Counted from the stretch's first letter, positions 22,781 through 35,360 are shown. The stretch is DNA of 64,000 nt from Prionace glauca (GCA_037974335.1 CM075760.1:63494515-63558514), one strand, 5' to 3'. Numbers and translations are program-made. Notes: generated by a model from the letters alone, not told the origin.

Positions 22781-22789
22781 ATCAAATGA
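22781..22789 (+). CDS. ighm: IgM membrane exon M2 (cytoplasmic tail)
   Basis: After tattttacag the exon adds only Ile-Lys and TGA, giving a VK-IK cytoplasmic end, equivalent to the mammalian mu KVK tail. The 3' UTR continues to an AATAAA at 23213-23218. Confidence 0.93.
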   Translation: MK

Positions 22790-23212
22790 TGGGTTGAATG
22801 TTTTGACTCTGGGCTGATTTTGAAGATCTCTGTATGACTCAAGTGCAATATCTGCTCTGGGTTATTCTATTCTCTCAGTTTATCATTCTGAATCTGTAAC
22901 AGAGGCAATCATAGACGTTATATCAGTTTCCAGTGTGAAAAATACGAGACTTTTTTTTGTTATATTGTAACTGTCGTTAATAGTTTTCGCGTAGTTTAAA
23001 CTTCATGTATACATAAGTAACTTTTTTCATTCCTTACTCAAATCTGTTAATTCCTCTTTCTATTAAGGTCTGTCTTCTCTTTCTGGTGTATGTAACAGAT
23101 GTACAAATATTGACGGATTCTCTGTTCTCTTCTCAATGTGAAGCTCGATCGCTATGTTCACTTTTCTAACTTTAAAAAAAAAATTCGCTGTAAAATATTC
23201 TCTGAATTTTTA

Positions 23213-23218
23213 AATAAA
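23213..23218 (+). terminator. poly(A) signal, membrane IgM
   Basis: AATAAA about 425 bases after the M2 stop in an AT-rich context. The inverted copy at the right end keeps a similar rc motif near 62410. Confidence 0.5.
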
Positions 23219-23334
23219 TTTTAAATATAAAAAACTGTCTCTGGCTTGGCTTGGCTTCATTCCATTCTCCAAAACCCATCCACTCGGCTCCATTTTCCCT
23301 ATTATACGGTTGCCCCCTTTCCCAGACAGGCACT

Positions 23335-25609
23335 TATATATAACGGTTCAAAGATAAAATACAGGAAGGATGTTTTCAGAAAGCTCAGTGTGCAGACTGT
23401 CCCAATGACCCACGCCGCTGTTTTCTCCCTGCAGTATTTGATTTTCAGCTTCTGGCAGCAAATGGCCACGAATCGATCAAAGATGAAGGCAACTGTCAAC
23501 CAGGCAGAACTATCAATGCTTCCATAGGTTATCACAACATGAAGACTGCAGGGGTAACTGACAGAAAACTGCCAGGGAAATAAATCCCAGCAATCCGGTT
23601 TAATATCACGCTGGTAATAATGACCAAGAGATCTGTCACCACCACGGACACCACATAGTAAATTAGACATCTGGAGAGACCACAACTTCTTCGGCATAGG
23701 ATTACAGCGACTGCCAAGTTAACTGTAAAATAGAGATGGCAAGAGAATATATGCACGGCGACACGAGAGACAAGATGTTACTTTCTCAACTCACATCAAA
23801 TTGATACAAGATTGTGCATGAAATTGAAAATCTTTTGACATGATTCTGCATTGCAAACTATCCCTTGTTCAGATTTCCATTCACATGATCACAAGAATTA
23901 TAAGTAAGTTTGGTCTTTGATATGGAATACAATAAAATGAAATAAAATATAATGAAAGATAAGAACATATTGAAAAAAATGCAACTTCAGGAATAGTCAG
24001 CAAATTCCAACAGAACACATTGAATATGAAATTATAAAAAGGATTCATTGCAATATTCAACTGGAAAGTCTCCATCTCGCTCAATTTCGATAGTTGCCCC
24101 ATCTGGCGAATTATTCTTAAAATATTCACTGTTGGAAATACCTGTATTAAACCAAACTATAAATCTTCAATCAACGAAGGGGGAACTAATCGGCGTTTCT
24201 CTGAATTTACAGAGGAAATATTGAAAGGGGCTCCAAACCCGAAAATGAAGTGCAATTGCTGGTGTATAATGAATCTCTGTAACTGATAGATAGGAAGGAT
24301 GCACTTGGAGAGAGTATTGCTCTAACTGCAGGGGTTAAAATGTACAAATCTGAGTGAAGTGTATATTTGAAGATTAAGAACTCGCAAGCAGTACAGGTCC
24401 TTTGAACCTCTCTTCTGAAATTTCTGAATCAGGTGTGCAGGCATTTCCAGAATCACTTCTATTCCATCCAATATATACCACAGCTACCCTGCCTCCGTCA
24501 ACATGGTCAAACTAATCAGAAAAGAATGGAGAGAAATGATGACTTGTGCAATAAGTGTCGAGGGTCGAGACTGGAGACAAAACAGTATGCTTTACTTGTT
24601 ATTGGTGTACCAAGCATTCATCGAAGAGCCACTATTGCAATCCTCCTATATTGTCAAAAACCCGTTGATACCTAAGGTCTGTCAATAAAATCTTTCATGA
24701 TATTCAGATAGCAATGGTTCGTACGAATCAATCAATTTCTCTCAATATCAACAATGTGAAAGAAATCTAGAATTTCTAGATAACAACACAGGAGCAGGGA
24801 GAAGACAATAACATATTTACATGTACAGGGAGGTGACAATGTGATAATTCTGGAACATCAATGATACTAATAATAAAAAGTTACACGTCTGCAATGGAAT
24901 AGCTAAAACTTCCAATAGCAGCGCCAGTAATTCTGCAGAAATGGAGTGATGCTGTGGTTTCCGAGTGAAAATTCGCAACACTTAGAGTGTCAATGTTGTA
25001 ATCGAACTACATGTACAACATAATATCTTTCAAAGAATCCATGTACAATAGCATTGCTAAGTCAATATAACTGCATTTCTAAATTGTATTTGCAGCGATA
25101 AATGACAAGGTTGATGAGGGAGGGTGGAGGGGGGCGGGGGTGGGGTGTCGGTGGGAGATCCAAAGTACGGCACAGGTTATAGACAAGCAGAACACAGTTG
25201 AACGGGAGACATTATCATGTCAATACCATTTTCTGTTATTTGAGTGAAATGGCACTGCCTAAAATGACAATGTTCACAATTCATTCAGAAAATTGTGCCA
25301 GCAGATTCAAGATAGTATATCATTCAAACGAAGAATAAAGCTCTTAAAATTTATAAAATTATCCTGTGAAAGAGAATAAAATGTATCAGTTGACTGGAAG
25401 AGTCTATATATTTTAGAGGAATATTCATCACTCTAAATGATAGAAGTGAATGCCGTGTGTTGGAGATGCGCTAGTGATAAAACTGGAAAAAACAGTTACA
25501 GCTGAACAAAGACGGTACATGATAATAACAAAACTGTACCTGGAGTTCCAATAGCTGCAATGACTGAATGGTAAATGGCAAACACCAGCCCTTTTGGAGG
25601 TACATGCAT
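23335..25609 (-). pseudogene. GPR139-like rhodopsin-family receptor, copy 1 (broken)
   Basis: Exon 1 (25540-25609) encodes MHVPPKGLVFAIYHSVIAAI then GTP and a gtacag donor. Exon 2 starts at 23722 (VNLAVAVILC) and covers TM1 to TM4: SRCLIYYVVSVVVTDLL, WLTVAFIFDRFVAICCQ (the DRF is this family's DRY motif), and FLKTSFLYFIFEPLYI. Two defects: a frame change near the TPA-CSLHVV position (about 23560) and a 3' truncation after FEPLYI, so TM5 to TM7 are absent. Exon 1 is 70 bases, the same length as in copy 2. It converges on IgM cluster 1. Shark genomes are known to hold many GPR139-like genes. Confidence 0.88.
23763..25530. other. intron of the copy 1 receptor pseudogene; nothing else seen
   Basis: No exon or repeat family recognised. 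A G-run (about 25120-25160) is present. Confidence 0.5.
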
Positions 25610-26156
25610 TTTTATCGGAGGCTTTGAGCACGCATGGTATGACAATAAATGTTGTAACATTTATACATAATGTGAGGCTCCAGGGAAATGATTCTTTTTA
25701 TATTATTCACATTTAGTGTGAAAAACAATTTCGTGCAGATGCTACCCAGTTGCCTTTTATGTTTTGATCGAATATAATGTTTTTTTTCAATGAATTCTCA
25801 AGCCTTCTTGAGTGAAATACCCTGAGACGAAGGCATAATCCAGTTTGCCTGGATATTCGTGTCAGTACAGAACATAGCTGTTGGCTTCTGACTGCATTAA
25901 GAAATGCAAATAGTCCGTGGAAAACAGAACAGAAATGTTCAAAATGCCGACCAAATGATAGGATGCAATTTAGTTCTAAAGATCTTTCATTGAGTCAACC
26001 CACTTCTAGCCATCTATTAGTGACCATGGAAAGGACACTTAACTATGGCTACGTTCGGAGTCGCCTTTCTTCACGATTATGTTAATTTTTGCCAGGACAT
26101 TTCAATTACATCAATTTGGCCAAGTTTAATTTCCAGTCCATTTCAGTTACTTTCAG

Positions 26157-29100
26157 GCCGAACAAAGAAAGAACAAAGAACAAAAACGGTCCGGGAAACA
26201 GGCCCTTCGGCCCAACGAGCCCGCGCCGCCATTTTAACATTACCAGTCCCCCCCTCCACCCATGACCCTTATCTATTGTTTTATGGCCATCCACATTGAG
26301 GGAAACTAATTGAGGGACAATTTATTACTGCCAATCAGCCTAATAGCAGATCATTGGGGTGTGGGAGGAAACCGGAGCACCCGGAGAAAACTCACACAAG
26401 CACGGGGAGAATGCGCAAACTCCCACAGACACAGGCCCAAATCCATGTGTCTGCACAGCAATCAGCGATAGTCACTGAGCTGTCGTCTTGCCCAGCATCT
26501 GGTCCAGTTTAGGCACACACTAACGACATGAAGCACTGGGCCAATCTCGAACAACCATGAGCAGCCCAAGTACGACCCATCGCGTGAATGCCTCTCGTTG
26601 GACACAAGGCGGACTTAAAACCTGTGAATGAAAGGAGAAAAAACATTATTATCATACCATATTCATTCATCTTACCAGGGACGCCCCAATGCTAATGAAC
26701 CTTATTTAAAACAATCTCCTCTATCCACCCATCTCCAGCCCACTCATGTGCCTGTCTAAGTTACTCTTAAACAACTCTAGCGTGCTTGCCTCCATCACCT
26801 TACTTGGCAGAGCATTCCATACCCCCACCACCCTCTGTGTGAAAAACATCCCACTAATATCTGTGTTTTACATCTCCTCCCTCACCTTTAGCCCATGGCC
26901 CCTCGTATTGTGTGTCTCTATCATAGGAAATAGCTTACCTCTGTTTACTCTATCTATTGGGGCGGTACGGTAGCACAGTGGTTAGCACTGCTGCTTCACA
27001 GCTCCAGGGTCCTGGGTTCGATTCCCGGCTCGGGTCACTGCCTGTGTGGAGTTTGCACATTCTCCTCGTGTCTGCGTGGGTTTTCTCCGGGTGCTCCGGT
27101 TTCCTCCCACAGTCCAAAGATGTGCGGGTTAGGTTCATTGGCTATGCTAAAATTGTCCCTTAGTATCCTGGGATGTGTAGGTTAGAGGGATTAGCAGGTA
27201 AAATGTGTGGGGATAGGGTCTGGGTGGGATTGTGTTCGGTGCAGACCCGATGGGCCGAAGGGCCTGTTTCTGCACTGTAGGGTTCTATTCTATAAAAAAA
27301 ATACCATTCATAATCTTATATACCTCTATTAGATCCCCCCTCAGTCGCTGTCTTTCAAGGGAAAAGAGCCCCAATTTCTTCAATCTTTCCTCATACCCCA
27401 GTCCTTCCATACCAGGCAACATCCTGGTAAACCTCCTCCGCACTCTCTCCAGAGTCTCCACGTCCTTCCGGTAGTAAGGCGACCAGAACTGGACGCAGTA
27501 CTCCAAATGCGGCCTAACCAAAGTTCTATACAACTGCAACATTAGACTCCAGCTCTTATATTCTATACCCCTTCCTATAAAGGCTAACATACCATAGGCT
27601 TTCTTCACAACCTTCTCCACTTGTACTGCCACCTTCAAAGATTATGCACTTGCACCCCCAGGTCTCGCTGCGATTCTATACTCCTTATGGACTTACCCTT
27701 TATCATATAACTCCTCCCTACATTATTCCGGCCAAAATGCATCACCTCACATTTATCTGGATTAAACTCCTTTTGCCATGTATCTGCCCAATATACCAGC
27801 CTATCAATATCCCGTTGTATTGCCAATCACTGCTCCTCACTGCCTGCCAATCCAGCCATCTTGGTGTCATCAGCAAATTTGCTGATCACACCACTTATTC
27901 CCTCTTCCAAGTCATTTATATACATCACAAAGAGAAGAGGTCCCAGTACTGAGTCCTGCAACACACCACTAGTGATAGACCTCCAGCTAGAAAAGGACCC
28001 CTCCACTACTACTCTCTGTCTCCACTTAGCAAGCCAGTTCTTCACCCATCTAGATACCTGGCCATGTATTCCATGAGCCTTAATCTTTTCTACCAACCTA
28101 CCATGAGGGACTTTGTCAAATGCCTTACTGAAATCAACGGCTCGTCCTTCGTCGACCGTTTTTGTCACCTCCTCAAAAAATTCTACCAGATTCGTAAGGC
28201 AAGACTTTACAAAGCCACGCTGTGTATCCTTAATCAGATCGCAACGCTCTAAGTGCTCATACATCCTATCCCTAAGAATCCTCTCCATCAACTTGCCTAC
28301 CACTGACGTTAAACTCACCGGCCTATAGTTACCCGGGTTATCCCTCCTACCCTTTTTAAACAACAGTACCACGTTCACTATCCTCCAGTCCTCTGGGACC
28401 TCACCTGTGTCCAAAGAAGAGACAAAGATTTGCGTCAGAGGCCCAGCAATCTCATCTCGCGCCTCCCTAGGCAGCCTAGGATAAATGCCATCGGGCCCCG
28501 GAGATTTAACAGTTTTAATGCTACCTAAAAGCCCTAATACTTGTTCCCTCGTAATCGATAGATCCTTCAATTGGTCTACAGTTCCCTCGATGACCGGACC
28601 AGACATCAAGCCCCTCTCCTTCGTGAATACCGATGCAAAGTATTCATTCAGGATCTCCCCCATTCCCTCAGACTCTAAGCACAATTCCCCTCGTCTGCCC
28701 CTGAGAGGACCGATTTTACCCCTACCCACCCTTTTGCTCCTAACATAGAAGTAAAACGCCTTTGGATTTTCCTTAATCCTACCTGCCAAAGCCCTCTCAT
28801 GCCCCCTTTTTACCCTCATAACTCCCCTTTTGAGATCCCTCCTACTCTCTCTGTGCTCCTCCAACGCTCTCTCCGTTCCCAGCTGCTTAGACCTGACATA
28901 CGTCTCTCGTTTCTTACTAACCAGGTCTTCTATGTCTCTAGTAATCCATGGCTCTCTAATCCTACGTTTCCCATCCTTCCTCCTAACCGGCACATGCCTT
29001 TCCTGCACCCATTGCAGTTTTCCCTTGAAAGACTCCCACATGCCTAACGTAGACTTGCCCTCCAACAGCCTATCCCAGTCTGTATCCCTAAGCTCCTGCC

Positions 29101-29690
29101 CATTCCGGCTGTATATAGCCCTCCCCCAATTTAGCACCCTCCCCTTCGGACAAAGCCACGCTGCGTATCCTTAATCAGTTCGCAACGCTAAAAGTGCTCA
29201 TACATCCTATCCCTAAGAATCCTCTCCATCAACTTGCCTACCACTGCCGGTAAACTCACCGGCCTATAGTTACCCGGGTTATCCCTCCTACCCTTTTTAA
29301 ACAACAGTACCATGTTCGCTATCCTCATCTTTTTCCATTTGTATCCTAAAGTAGACAGAGTTGTGGTCACTATTAGCCACAGGTTCACCTGCCGCAACCT
29401 CAATCACCTGACCCGGCTCATTGACCAGAACTAAATCCAGTATAGCCCCCTCTCTAGTCGGGATATCTACATACTGCTGCAAGGACCCTTCCAATACACA
29501 TCTTACGAATTCCTCCCCGTCCGAACGTCCCCGGCTCTGCACTGCTACATTGGATTTTGGGGTACTTTGCTCAATATCTGTAATGTAGTAGAAACGGTTC
29601 CAGTCCAACCTGGTTACAATCGCCGTGTAAATGCCCAGACTGGCTTGCGTCTGTTCAATGTCGACCAGAATCATCCCAGCAAATTCTCAG
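26157..29690 (-). mobile_element. CR1 LINE with V-SINE-like 3' UTR, rearranged
   Basis: Minus strand. The endonuclease C-terminus (about 29670-29300; ILDLVLVNEPGQV, NSDHNSVYF) is followed by RT (29137-27827): SPGPDGIYPRL, LLFKKGRRDNPGNYRPVSL, DFSKAFDKVP, VLGPLLFVMYINDL and the FADDTK catalytic box. The C-terminal LEYCVQFWSPYYRKDVETL region and a linker follow, ending in a V-SINE core and a TTCTTTG-type tail near 26157-26180. Defects: about five residues missing before DFSKAFD (RAVDFSKAFD), an internal repeat of a 175-base RT block (29151-29325 copies 28203-28385), and a nested SINE at 26957-27300. Confidence 0.88.
26957..27300 (+). mobile_element. complete V-SINE/HE1-like SINE nested in CR1
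   Basis: The best SINE copy in the window. The tRNA-like head carries A and B box-like blocks (tagcacagtggttagcactg and gggttcgattcccggc), then the conserved core (tgcacattctcctcgtgtc, ctccgggtgctccggtttcc), the ttggctatgctaaaattgtc segment, and a gggccgaagggcctgttt end. It interrupts the CR1 between its 3' part and its RT part. Plus orientation, little decayed. Confidence 0.92.
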
Positions 29691-29699
29691 GTGCCCGAG

Positions 29700-30981
29700 A
29701 GATCTACTTCACATGGCTCAACTGAATGTTGTCAGGTCAAATTCAGTTTGGTTATATTCACTACTGACATCTTAAATCACTTAATTCTGGCAAACGCATC
29801 TATATTTTCAATTGACGATTCCTATTTGAAAACGATTTTCTTTCGCTGGAGGAAAGTCCAGCTCAACGAAGGTACTGCCATAATGGACTGGGCAACTTCA
29901 CTGAACTAATTGAACCAACGTTTCGAGTCCGAACTAAGCTCCGAGGAAGGGTCTCGCAGACTCGAAACTTAAGCTCTATCCTCTTTCCACAGATGTTATC
30001 AGACCTGCTGAGGTTTTCCAGCATTTTCAGTTTCTGTATCACATTTCAACATCTGCAGTATTTTGTGTTTATCTTCGTTGAACTAACTGATATAAAACAC
30101 AAAAGGCTTCAAATTTACAGCGTGTCTTGTCAGTGCAGTTTCCTCTGATGCTACGGGACTGGTGGAGGACTCCCATGATATTCTGCTTTGTATGAAGTAC
30201 AGTCAAAAAAATCGCTATTTTTTTTTGTTTCTGAGAAAAAGAAATATGCAAACTGTATGATGGAGAAGAGAAAGAAATTGAAAACGAAATATTAATTTAG
30301 AGGAGACAAAAAGGAAAAAAAAAATAACAGTCACTCGAAGCCACGTTTCAGACCGGAAAACAAACCCAACAATGATTCTCTCTTCTCCGGCTCCACATTG
30401 GAGACAGGGACAGATTTTAACCCGCACTCTCCAATCACCCCCTAACAGCAGAAAGGCGCGACTGCAGATGCACCTGTACATTTCGTTAAACTCAAAGTGA
30501 GGATTTGTCGTTGACAATTAACTCAGCAGAGTATTTTACACTGCATGTTACATTCCACCATCCATCTAAAGTTCTCTGCTCATTCAAACGCGACATTATT
30601 CACTGACGCCCATTTCCAGCTCCGACAGTTCAGAAAGCTTCTCTCAAACCCACACATTCCGGATCTTCCTTTCCTTGCTGGAGCATGCGCGCCGCTGACC
30701 AACATTGATTGCCCATCCCCAGTTGAGGGACAACCACTTTGCTGTGGCTCTGGAGTCATATGTACGCCAGACCGTCTCACAACAGCAGATTTTCTTCCCT
30801 GAAGGACATTAGTGAATCATGATTTTTTTCCCCAACAATAGACAGCAGTTTCATGATCATCAATCGATTCCTAATCCAATCGTTTTGTTGTTTTTAAATT
30901 CCACCAGCGCCCTGGTGATCCCCGGATTACGGGCTGGTCAAGGGATTCGACCACTGGACGATCTTCTCACCAAAAAACCTG
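29700..30981. other. no gene; dispersed repeat and a tRNA-flank-like block
   Basis: 29940-30075 is the unclassified dispersed repeat (agatgttatcagacctgctg). 30340-30480 resembles 31145-31275 (acaaaccca...gattct...ccggctccaca; tctccaatc; cagcagaaag/gcgactgcag), so a block beside the tRNA-Ile gene is present twice. Nothing else seen. Confidence 0.6.
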
Positions 30982-31076
30982 TGCTCCAGGTGAGAGTCGA
31001 ACTCACAACCTCGGCAAAGCCCGCTGGCTGCACTGCTGTATAAGTTCCGCGCGCTAACCGATTGCGCCACTGGAGA
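30982..31076 (-). tRNA. tRNA-Ile (UAU) with intron
   Basis: The minus strand folds as a tRNA: CCAGTGGCGCAATCGGTTAG D arm, anticodon loop CTTATA with anticodon UAU, an intron of about 20 bases directly after position 37, then GCCGAGGTTGTGAGTTCGA and the closing CTCACCTGGAGCA. This matches the vertebrate intron-bearing Ile-UAU gene. The first base pair is lost (T where G is expected), so activity is uncertain. Confidence 0.85.
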
Positions 31077-31994
31077 AGGGTGCTTTGCTTATTTTTGTCA
31101 CATTATTAAAGGCTACAGCAGCGTCACCTCCATTAATACCCGTTATTCGAGGCCTCATTTCTGACCGGGGAACAAACCCATCAAAGATTCTGCTTTCCCC
31201 GGCTCCACAGTGAGAAGCAGCAGGATTATATCCCGCAGTCTCCAATCGCCAGCAGAAAGCGGCGACTGCAGCTTCAATCAGCGGGTTACTGCCCATCCCT
31301 GGGACGCAAGGTCCAACCTCGTTCAAACCTCCCCATACACCGAACACAAGCTCAGCAAAACGCAGATAGATTATATCCGGCTCACTGAACCTTCGAGTAG
31401 CATTTACCCAAGATTCACAAACACAATTCACACCAACTTTCCACAACTTTTCAGTGATAAATTGCCCCATTTGGTTGAAAAGCTGAGTGTTGTGAATCTG
31501 GAAATCAGCACCATGGGATTTGTGTTATCCAGGGACTTGTTTCCCACGGTTCGCCCTCAGATTTGCAACTCCATTTGTGTTGTTTCTTGAAGCGAAACTT
31601 ATGTCAAAGTGAGGAGAAGAAATCAAGGGAAAAAATAAATCTTGGAACAAATCCTGAGGGAAATGGATCATAATATTCGGATGGAGGTGTAGCTGCGAAT
31701 GGTGTTATTGAAGATTGAGTGGAAAATATTGGATCGCTGGGCTCCTGGTGGTCGGTTCCCTTCCCTCCCGTTGAATTCTTCCCTGTGGTAAGAGACATGG
31801 ATTCATTTTACCTGCCCGTTCATAGGAGAAAGGGAATAACCAACACACTACAGCAGTGCTGCGGGATCAACGGAACTAAAGAGACTTGTATAGAATTGTA
31901 AACAGTGCGGTCATGCTGCAGTTCTCGAACAGGTTTTGCAGAAATAGAATTGTGGTTATTGACATACTAGTTTAGAAGATATTTAACTATCGCA
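31077..31994. other. spacer between tRNA genes
   Basis: Contains the second copy of the flank block described at 30340. No gene recognised. Confidence 0.5.
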
Positions 31995-32068
31995 GTCTCT
32001 GTGGTGCAATTGGTTAGCGCGTTCAGTTGTTAACTGAAAGGTTGGTGGTTCGATCCCACCCAGGGACG
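31995..32068 (+). tRNA. tRNA-Asn (GUU)
   Basis: Complete 74-base cloverleaf: GTCTCTG/CAGGGAC acceptor stem, GGTGCAATTGGTTAGC D arm, TTCAGTTGTTAACTGAA anticodon arm with GUU, and GGTGGTTCGATCCCACC T arm. Near identical to vertebrate tRNA-Asn. Confidence 0.96.
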
Positions 32069-32267
32069 GAATTTTACTATCTTTTTACCATCAGCATTCA
32101 TAGGCAAACAGTTGCGGTTTGTCAATGGATCTGTGGGCGTCAAAAAAATAAAGCTCTCAATTGTTACTGTTGTCTAATGTTACCAACATTATTTAATGAC
32201 GAACGGCTTCAAACATATTACATATAACATTATATATATGCTTCCATTATGCCATTAAACTTAAAAA

Positions 32268-32755
32268 CTACAACCGAAACATGAACTTGAGACTGAGCAT
32301 TTGTTCCTGTTCCATATCCCTATTTCCATTCATTCCTGGATAGATCATAAATCTATCTAACCCAAACTGAAATGTGTTCAATGATGGAGCATCTATAACC
32401 CTCTGGAGTAGAGAATTCCGAAGATTCACGAGCCTTTGAGTGAAGCAATTTCTCCTCATCGCAATCCTCAATAATCAACGCCTTATCCTGAGATCCTGTT
32501 TTAGATTCCCGGATCAGGAGAAGTAATGTTTCAGCTTTTAAATGCTGTCTATTCTTTCTCGTTAAACTGTTGAGATTTTCCAGCGTTTTCTGCTTTTGAT
32601 TCAGATTCCAGCGTTGTCAGATTTTATTGTCTAAAATGCGGGGATCCGAACTGCACACACTATTCCAAATGTGGTCTCAACAAAATCCTGAATTACTGTA
32701 GCAAGGCTTCAAACACTTCAAAACTAAACTTCGTGCTCTCGGCTGGAAGGAGACT
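32268..32755 (-). mobile_element. old CR1-like relic
   Basis: Antisense CR1 3' region: ttccgaagattcacgagcc, gtgaagcaatttctcctca, and further up gaactgcacacactattcc and ccaaatgtggtctcaac. Broken in the middle by unrelated-looking sequence including the dispersed repeat at 32560. Very diverged. Confidence 0.65.
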
Positions 32756-32762
32756 CGTAGAC

Positions 32763-32862
32763 ACTCAGGGTAGAATAGGTGTAGGAGGATGCGGCGGCGC
32801 CGGCTCGTTGGGCCGAAGGGCCTGTTTCCCGTGCTGGGTTGTTCTTTGTTCTTTGAGAGGGT
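32763..32862 (+). mobile_element. 3' end of the CR1/V-SINE chimeric element
   Basis: About 100 bases (cagggtagaataggtgtagg then gggccgaagggcctgtttcc then ttctttgttctttg) identical in order to the end of 16623-17290. A strongly 5'-truncated fourth copy. Confidence 0.85.
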
Positions 32863-32869
32863 GACAGTG

Positions 32870-33470
32870 GAAAATTCGTACAGTGTACATTCCTGCAATC
32901 AGTAACTCGATCAGGAAGATGAGATATCTCTGTCTCTTTGTACTGTCATCTCTAAACTCCATCTCCTCTCAATGCCGTGTGTCATACATTGGATTTCCCT
33001 GCTTTCCAGGTAAAGTTCGTGTTCACCAACTGTCTGTGTCTGTATCAAGCAGCGAATTCACCCGGGAAGCTGAACGGCCAGAAGGAGCTGGAAGAGAGGC
33101 AGCAACAAAATCAGTAAGAGAAGCGACATGATATCGTTTGGTAAATGACTTGTGCCACTTGCCCTCCGTGTTGAACGTCTGCCTTGTGTTACCTTGTAAG
33201 TTCCACAGAAGCCACAGTGATAAGTTTGATGTGTTTTGGAAATTGAAGGTGTCACCTGAGTAGCTTGCGGGACTATTTCACCTCACTGTCAATTTCATGT
33301 TCCAGCTAAGAGGCTTCACTGCTTTCATTGGCTGAAGCACTCACTTGTGTGTGGTATAAACATGACAATTTGAAGGGTAAATTTGCATTTGGTGAATAAA
33401 AAAATCCGAAATAAAATAAAAAGCAGGTGATTCGTGGATAAATTATTATTTTAAAAAGGGTGGGTTAACT
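32870..33470. other. no gene seen
   Basis: Short open frames only. Confidence 0.45.
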
Positions 33471-33542
33471 TCCCTGGTGGTCTAGTGGTTAGGATTCGGC
33501 GTTTTCACCGCCGTGGCCCGGGTTCGATTCCCGGTCAGGGAA
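33471..33542 (+). tRNA. tRNA-Glu (UUC)
   Basis: Complete 72-base tRNA: TCCCTGG/TCAGGGA acceptor stem, TGGTCTAGTGGTTAGGATTC with the D arm, CGGCGTTTTCACCGCCG anticodon arm with UUC, and CCCGGGTTCGATTCCCGG T arm. Confidence 0.96.
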
Positions 33543-33689
33543 TGTAGATTTATTGCGGTACAACAATCCTGCGTTACTTCCATTTCTGTCGGAATCAGTA
33601 CCAGGGAAATTTTCTCTTTCGCGTCTGAATTGGAAATGTCATGTGAAGAACAAAACAAAAGAGAGCGATCGGCTGCAAAGAGCTGATGA

Positions 33690-33790
33690 TACAAAATGCC
33701 AATGCGGGTTAAAATCTGGCTATTAATGGGGTAAATTTTATTGTTTCTACTGACACAAATATCTCTCTGATCTGGGTCCAAATCTCGGGC
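33690..33790. repeat. inverted copy of the tRNA-Lys downstream flank
   Basis: The reverse complement of about 33690-33790 resembles 49440-49550: gatttggacccagatc, ttgtgtca, aataaaat, cccattatta/cccattaata, tttgtatcatcag/cttgtatcatcat. So the flanks of tRNA-Glu and tRNA-Lys share a block in opposite orientation. Confidence 0.7.
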
Positions 33791-34137
33791 TCAATGACAA
33801 GAAAAAGCTTAATTGAATTAAGCAGTGCACTCTCCCAACGCCAGTGAAGTGGGGCCAGTTTTCACTCAGAAACAGTAGCTGCGAGATTAACAGCGCGGGA
33901 TGGAGAAAGATTCAGTTTGAGCGGTGACGCTGCCCGAGAATGGACAGTGAGAGTTCACCCAGAAAAGCAGCAAAGTTCAAAAACAATGGCGCCCACTGTG
34001 GGGCTGGAACCCATGGTCCATTAACTGTGATCAGATAATGTTGATCAGCAGAATTTCCACAAGATGGATTATCATAGGCTGATACCAACACTGCACTTTG
34101 AATTCAGTGAGCTGCAGTAACATTGAACGCAGTAGAA

Positions 34138-34440
34138 AGGGCGGCACAGTGATTAACACTGATGCCTCACAGCGCCAGGGACACAGGTTAAATTTCTCTC
34201 GTCACTGTCTGTGTGAAGCTTGCACGTTCTCACCGTGTCTGCGTGGGTTTCTTCCGGGTGCTCCGGTTTCTTTTCGAAAGACCTGTGGGTTACGTTTAGC
34301 CATGCTGAATTGACCCTAGTGCTGGCGGGATTAGCGGGGTAAATCTATTGGTTTACGGGAATCGGACGTGGGTGGGAATATTGTTGGCGTGGATTCAACG
34401 GGCCAAACGGCCTTCTTTTATACTGTCGAGATTCTTTGAG
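34138..34440 (+). mobile_element. V-SINE/HE1-like SINE
   Basis: Head gcggcacagtgattaacact, core tgtctgcgtgggtttcttcc and gggtgctccggtttc, the agccatgctgaattgaccct segment, and an end near gggccaaacggccttc. Moderately diverged, full length. Confidence 0.88.
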
Positions 34441-34824
34441 AATATATCATTCTTCATTTTGACTGGAGGAGCCAAAAAGGACAGTGCAAATATAAATTGC
34501 TGTGGGTAATTGTCGGGATTGTGGAGTGGGACAGATCTTTCTTTCTGCTGTTGAAACTGGCACCAATATCACTCATGTTTTCGATCAGAAAATAATTCCA
34601 ACTCCACTTAACTTGTTTGCTACAGGAAAACAATATACCTTCATTCCCTGACCTGGAATTGTATCACTGCTGTGAAAGTGCCGAACCCCAACCAGCAGAT
34701 CTCCAGGGAAACTGCCTGCAAGAATTTTAATCTAATCTATCCATGCTAAATTGGCGTTTTATTTCTACTTCAGCATTTTCTTTTTATGTACCAGGGACAA
34801 GTCTGTCTGACAAATGCTTCTCGG

Positions 34825-35360
34825 TATAAACAAGTGTACTGCGGATGCTGGAATCTGAAACAAGAATGCTCGAAAATCTCAACAGATCTGAAAAAACCCG
34901 TGAAGAGAGAATGGAAGTAATGTTCAAAGTCTGGATGACTCTTCGTCAGAGCTGAAGACCAAGACATTTGGAAGAGATTTATACTGTAATGGTGAGGGAT
35001 ATGGGTGTTGGGTGGGTGGCAAACTTATCACATATAAATACAAAAACAAAGGGAATGTAAATGGTAGTGATCATGGCTAAGAAGGGTGTTGCTGGCTGCC
35101 AATTAAGAGATCAGAATGTGGAAATGGCAGGGCAAAGGAAATGTAGGAGATGGACCGAGCGGGGTGGAGGGGGAGGGGGAGGGACGACAAGTTGGAAAAT
35201 GAGATTTTAAATAATGCAAAAATGAAAGTTAATATATATATAGAAGACATAAAACGACAAAAAGTAAATAAATAAGATAGAATGAAATAAAACAAAATAA
35301 ATGAAATTGGGATGAAGATGGAGGAGAGGAGATGATCTGAAGTTGTTAAACTCAATGATT
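34825..35360. other. dispersed repeat and AT-rich DNA upstream of a TCR-type V
   Basis: 34825-34980 is an inverted copy of the unclassified dispersed repeat (ctgcggatgctggaatctg; gactcttcgtcagagctg). Beyond it are G-rich and AT-rich tracts. I looked here for a V leader exon and did not find one. Confidence 0.5.

Larger units (their letters stand above)
21640..23237 (+). repeat. inverted duplication arm A (membrane exons and 3' flank)
   Basis: The reverse complement of 62395-64000 aligns along this whole stretch by eye: the intron before M1 (cgttaagagtgacattaata against its rc near 63900), M1, M2, the 3' UTR (ctggtgtatgtaacag, caatgtgaagctcgatcgc) and the AT-rich end. The other arm reaches the window edge, so the duplication probably continues into the CH exons of cluster 2. 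Confidence 0.92.

Noticed and set aside
28190-29340. two separate CR1 insertions in place of one rearranged copy
   Set aside because: Both RT blocks share strand and the flanking parts are collinear, so one rearranged copy is simpler, though not proven.
34825-35300. LTR-like element near the TCR-type V
   Set aside because: No paired ends, primer site or coding remnants were seen. It is the same dispersed repeat found elsewhere plus simple sequence.
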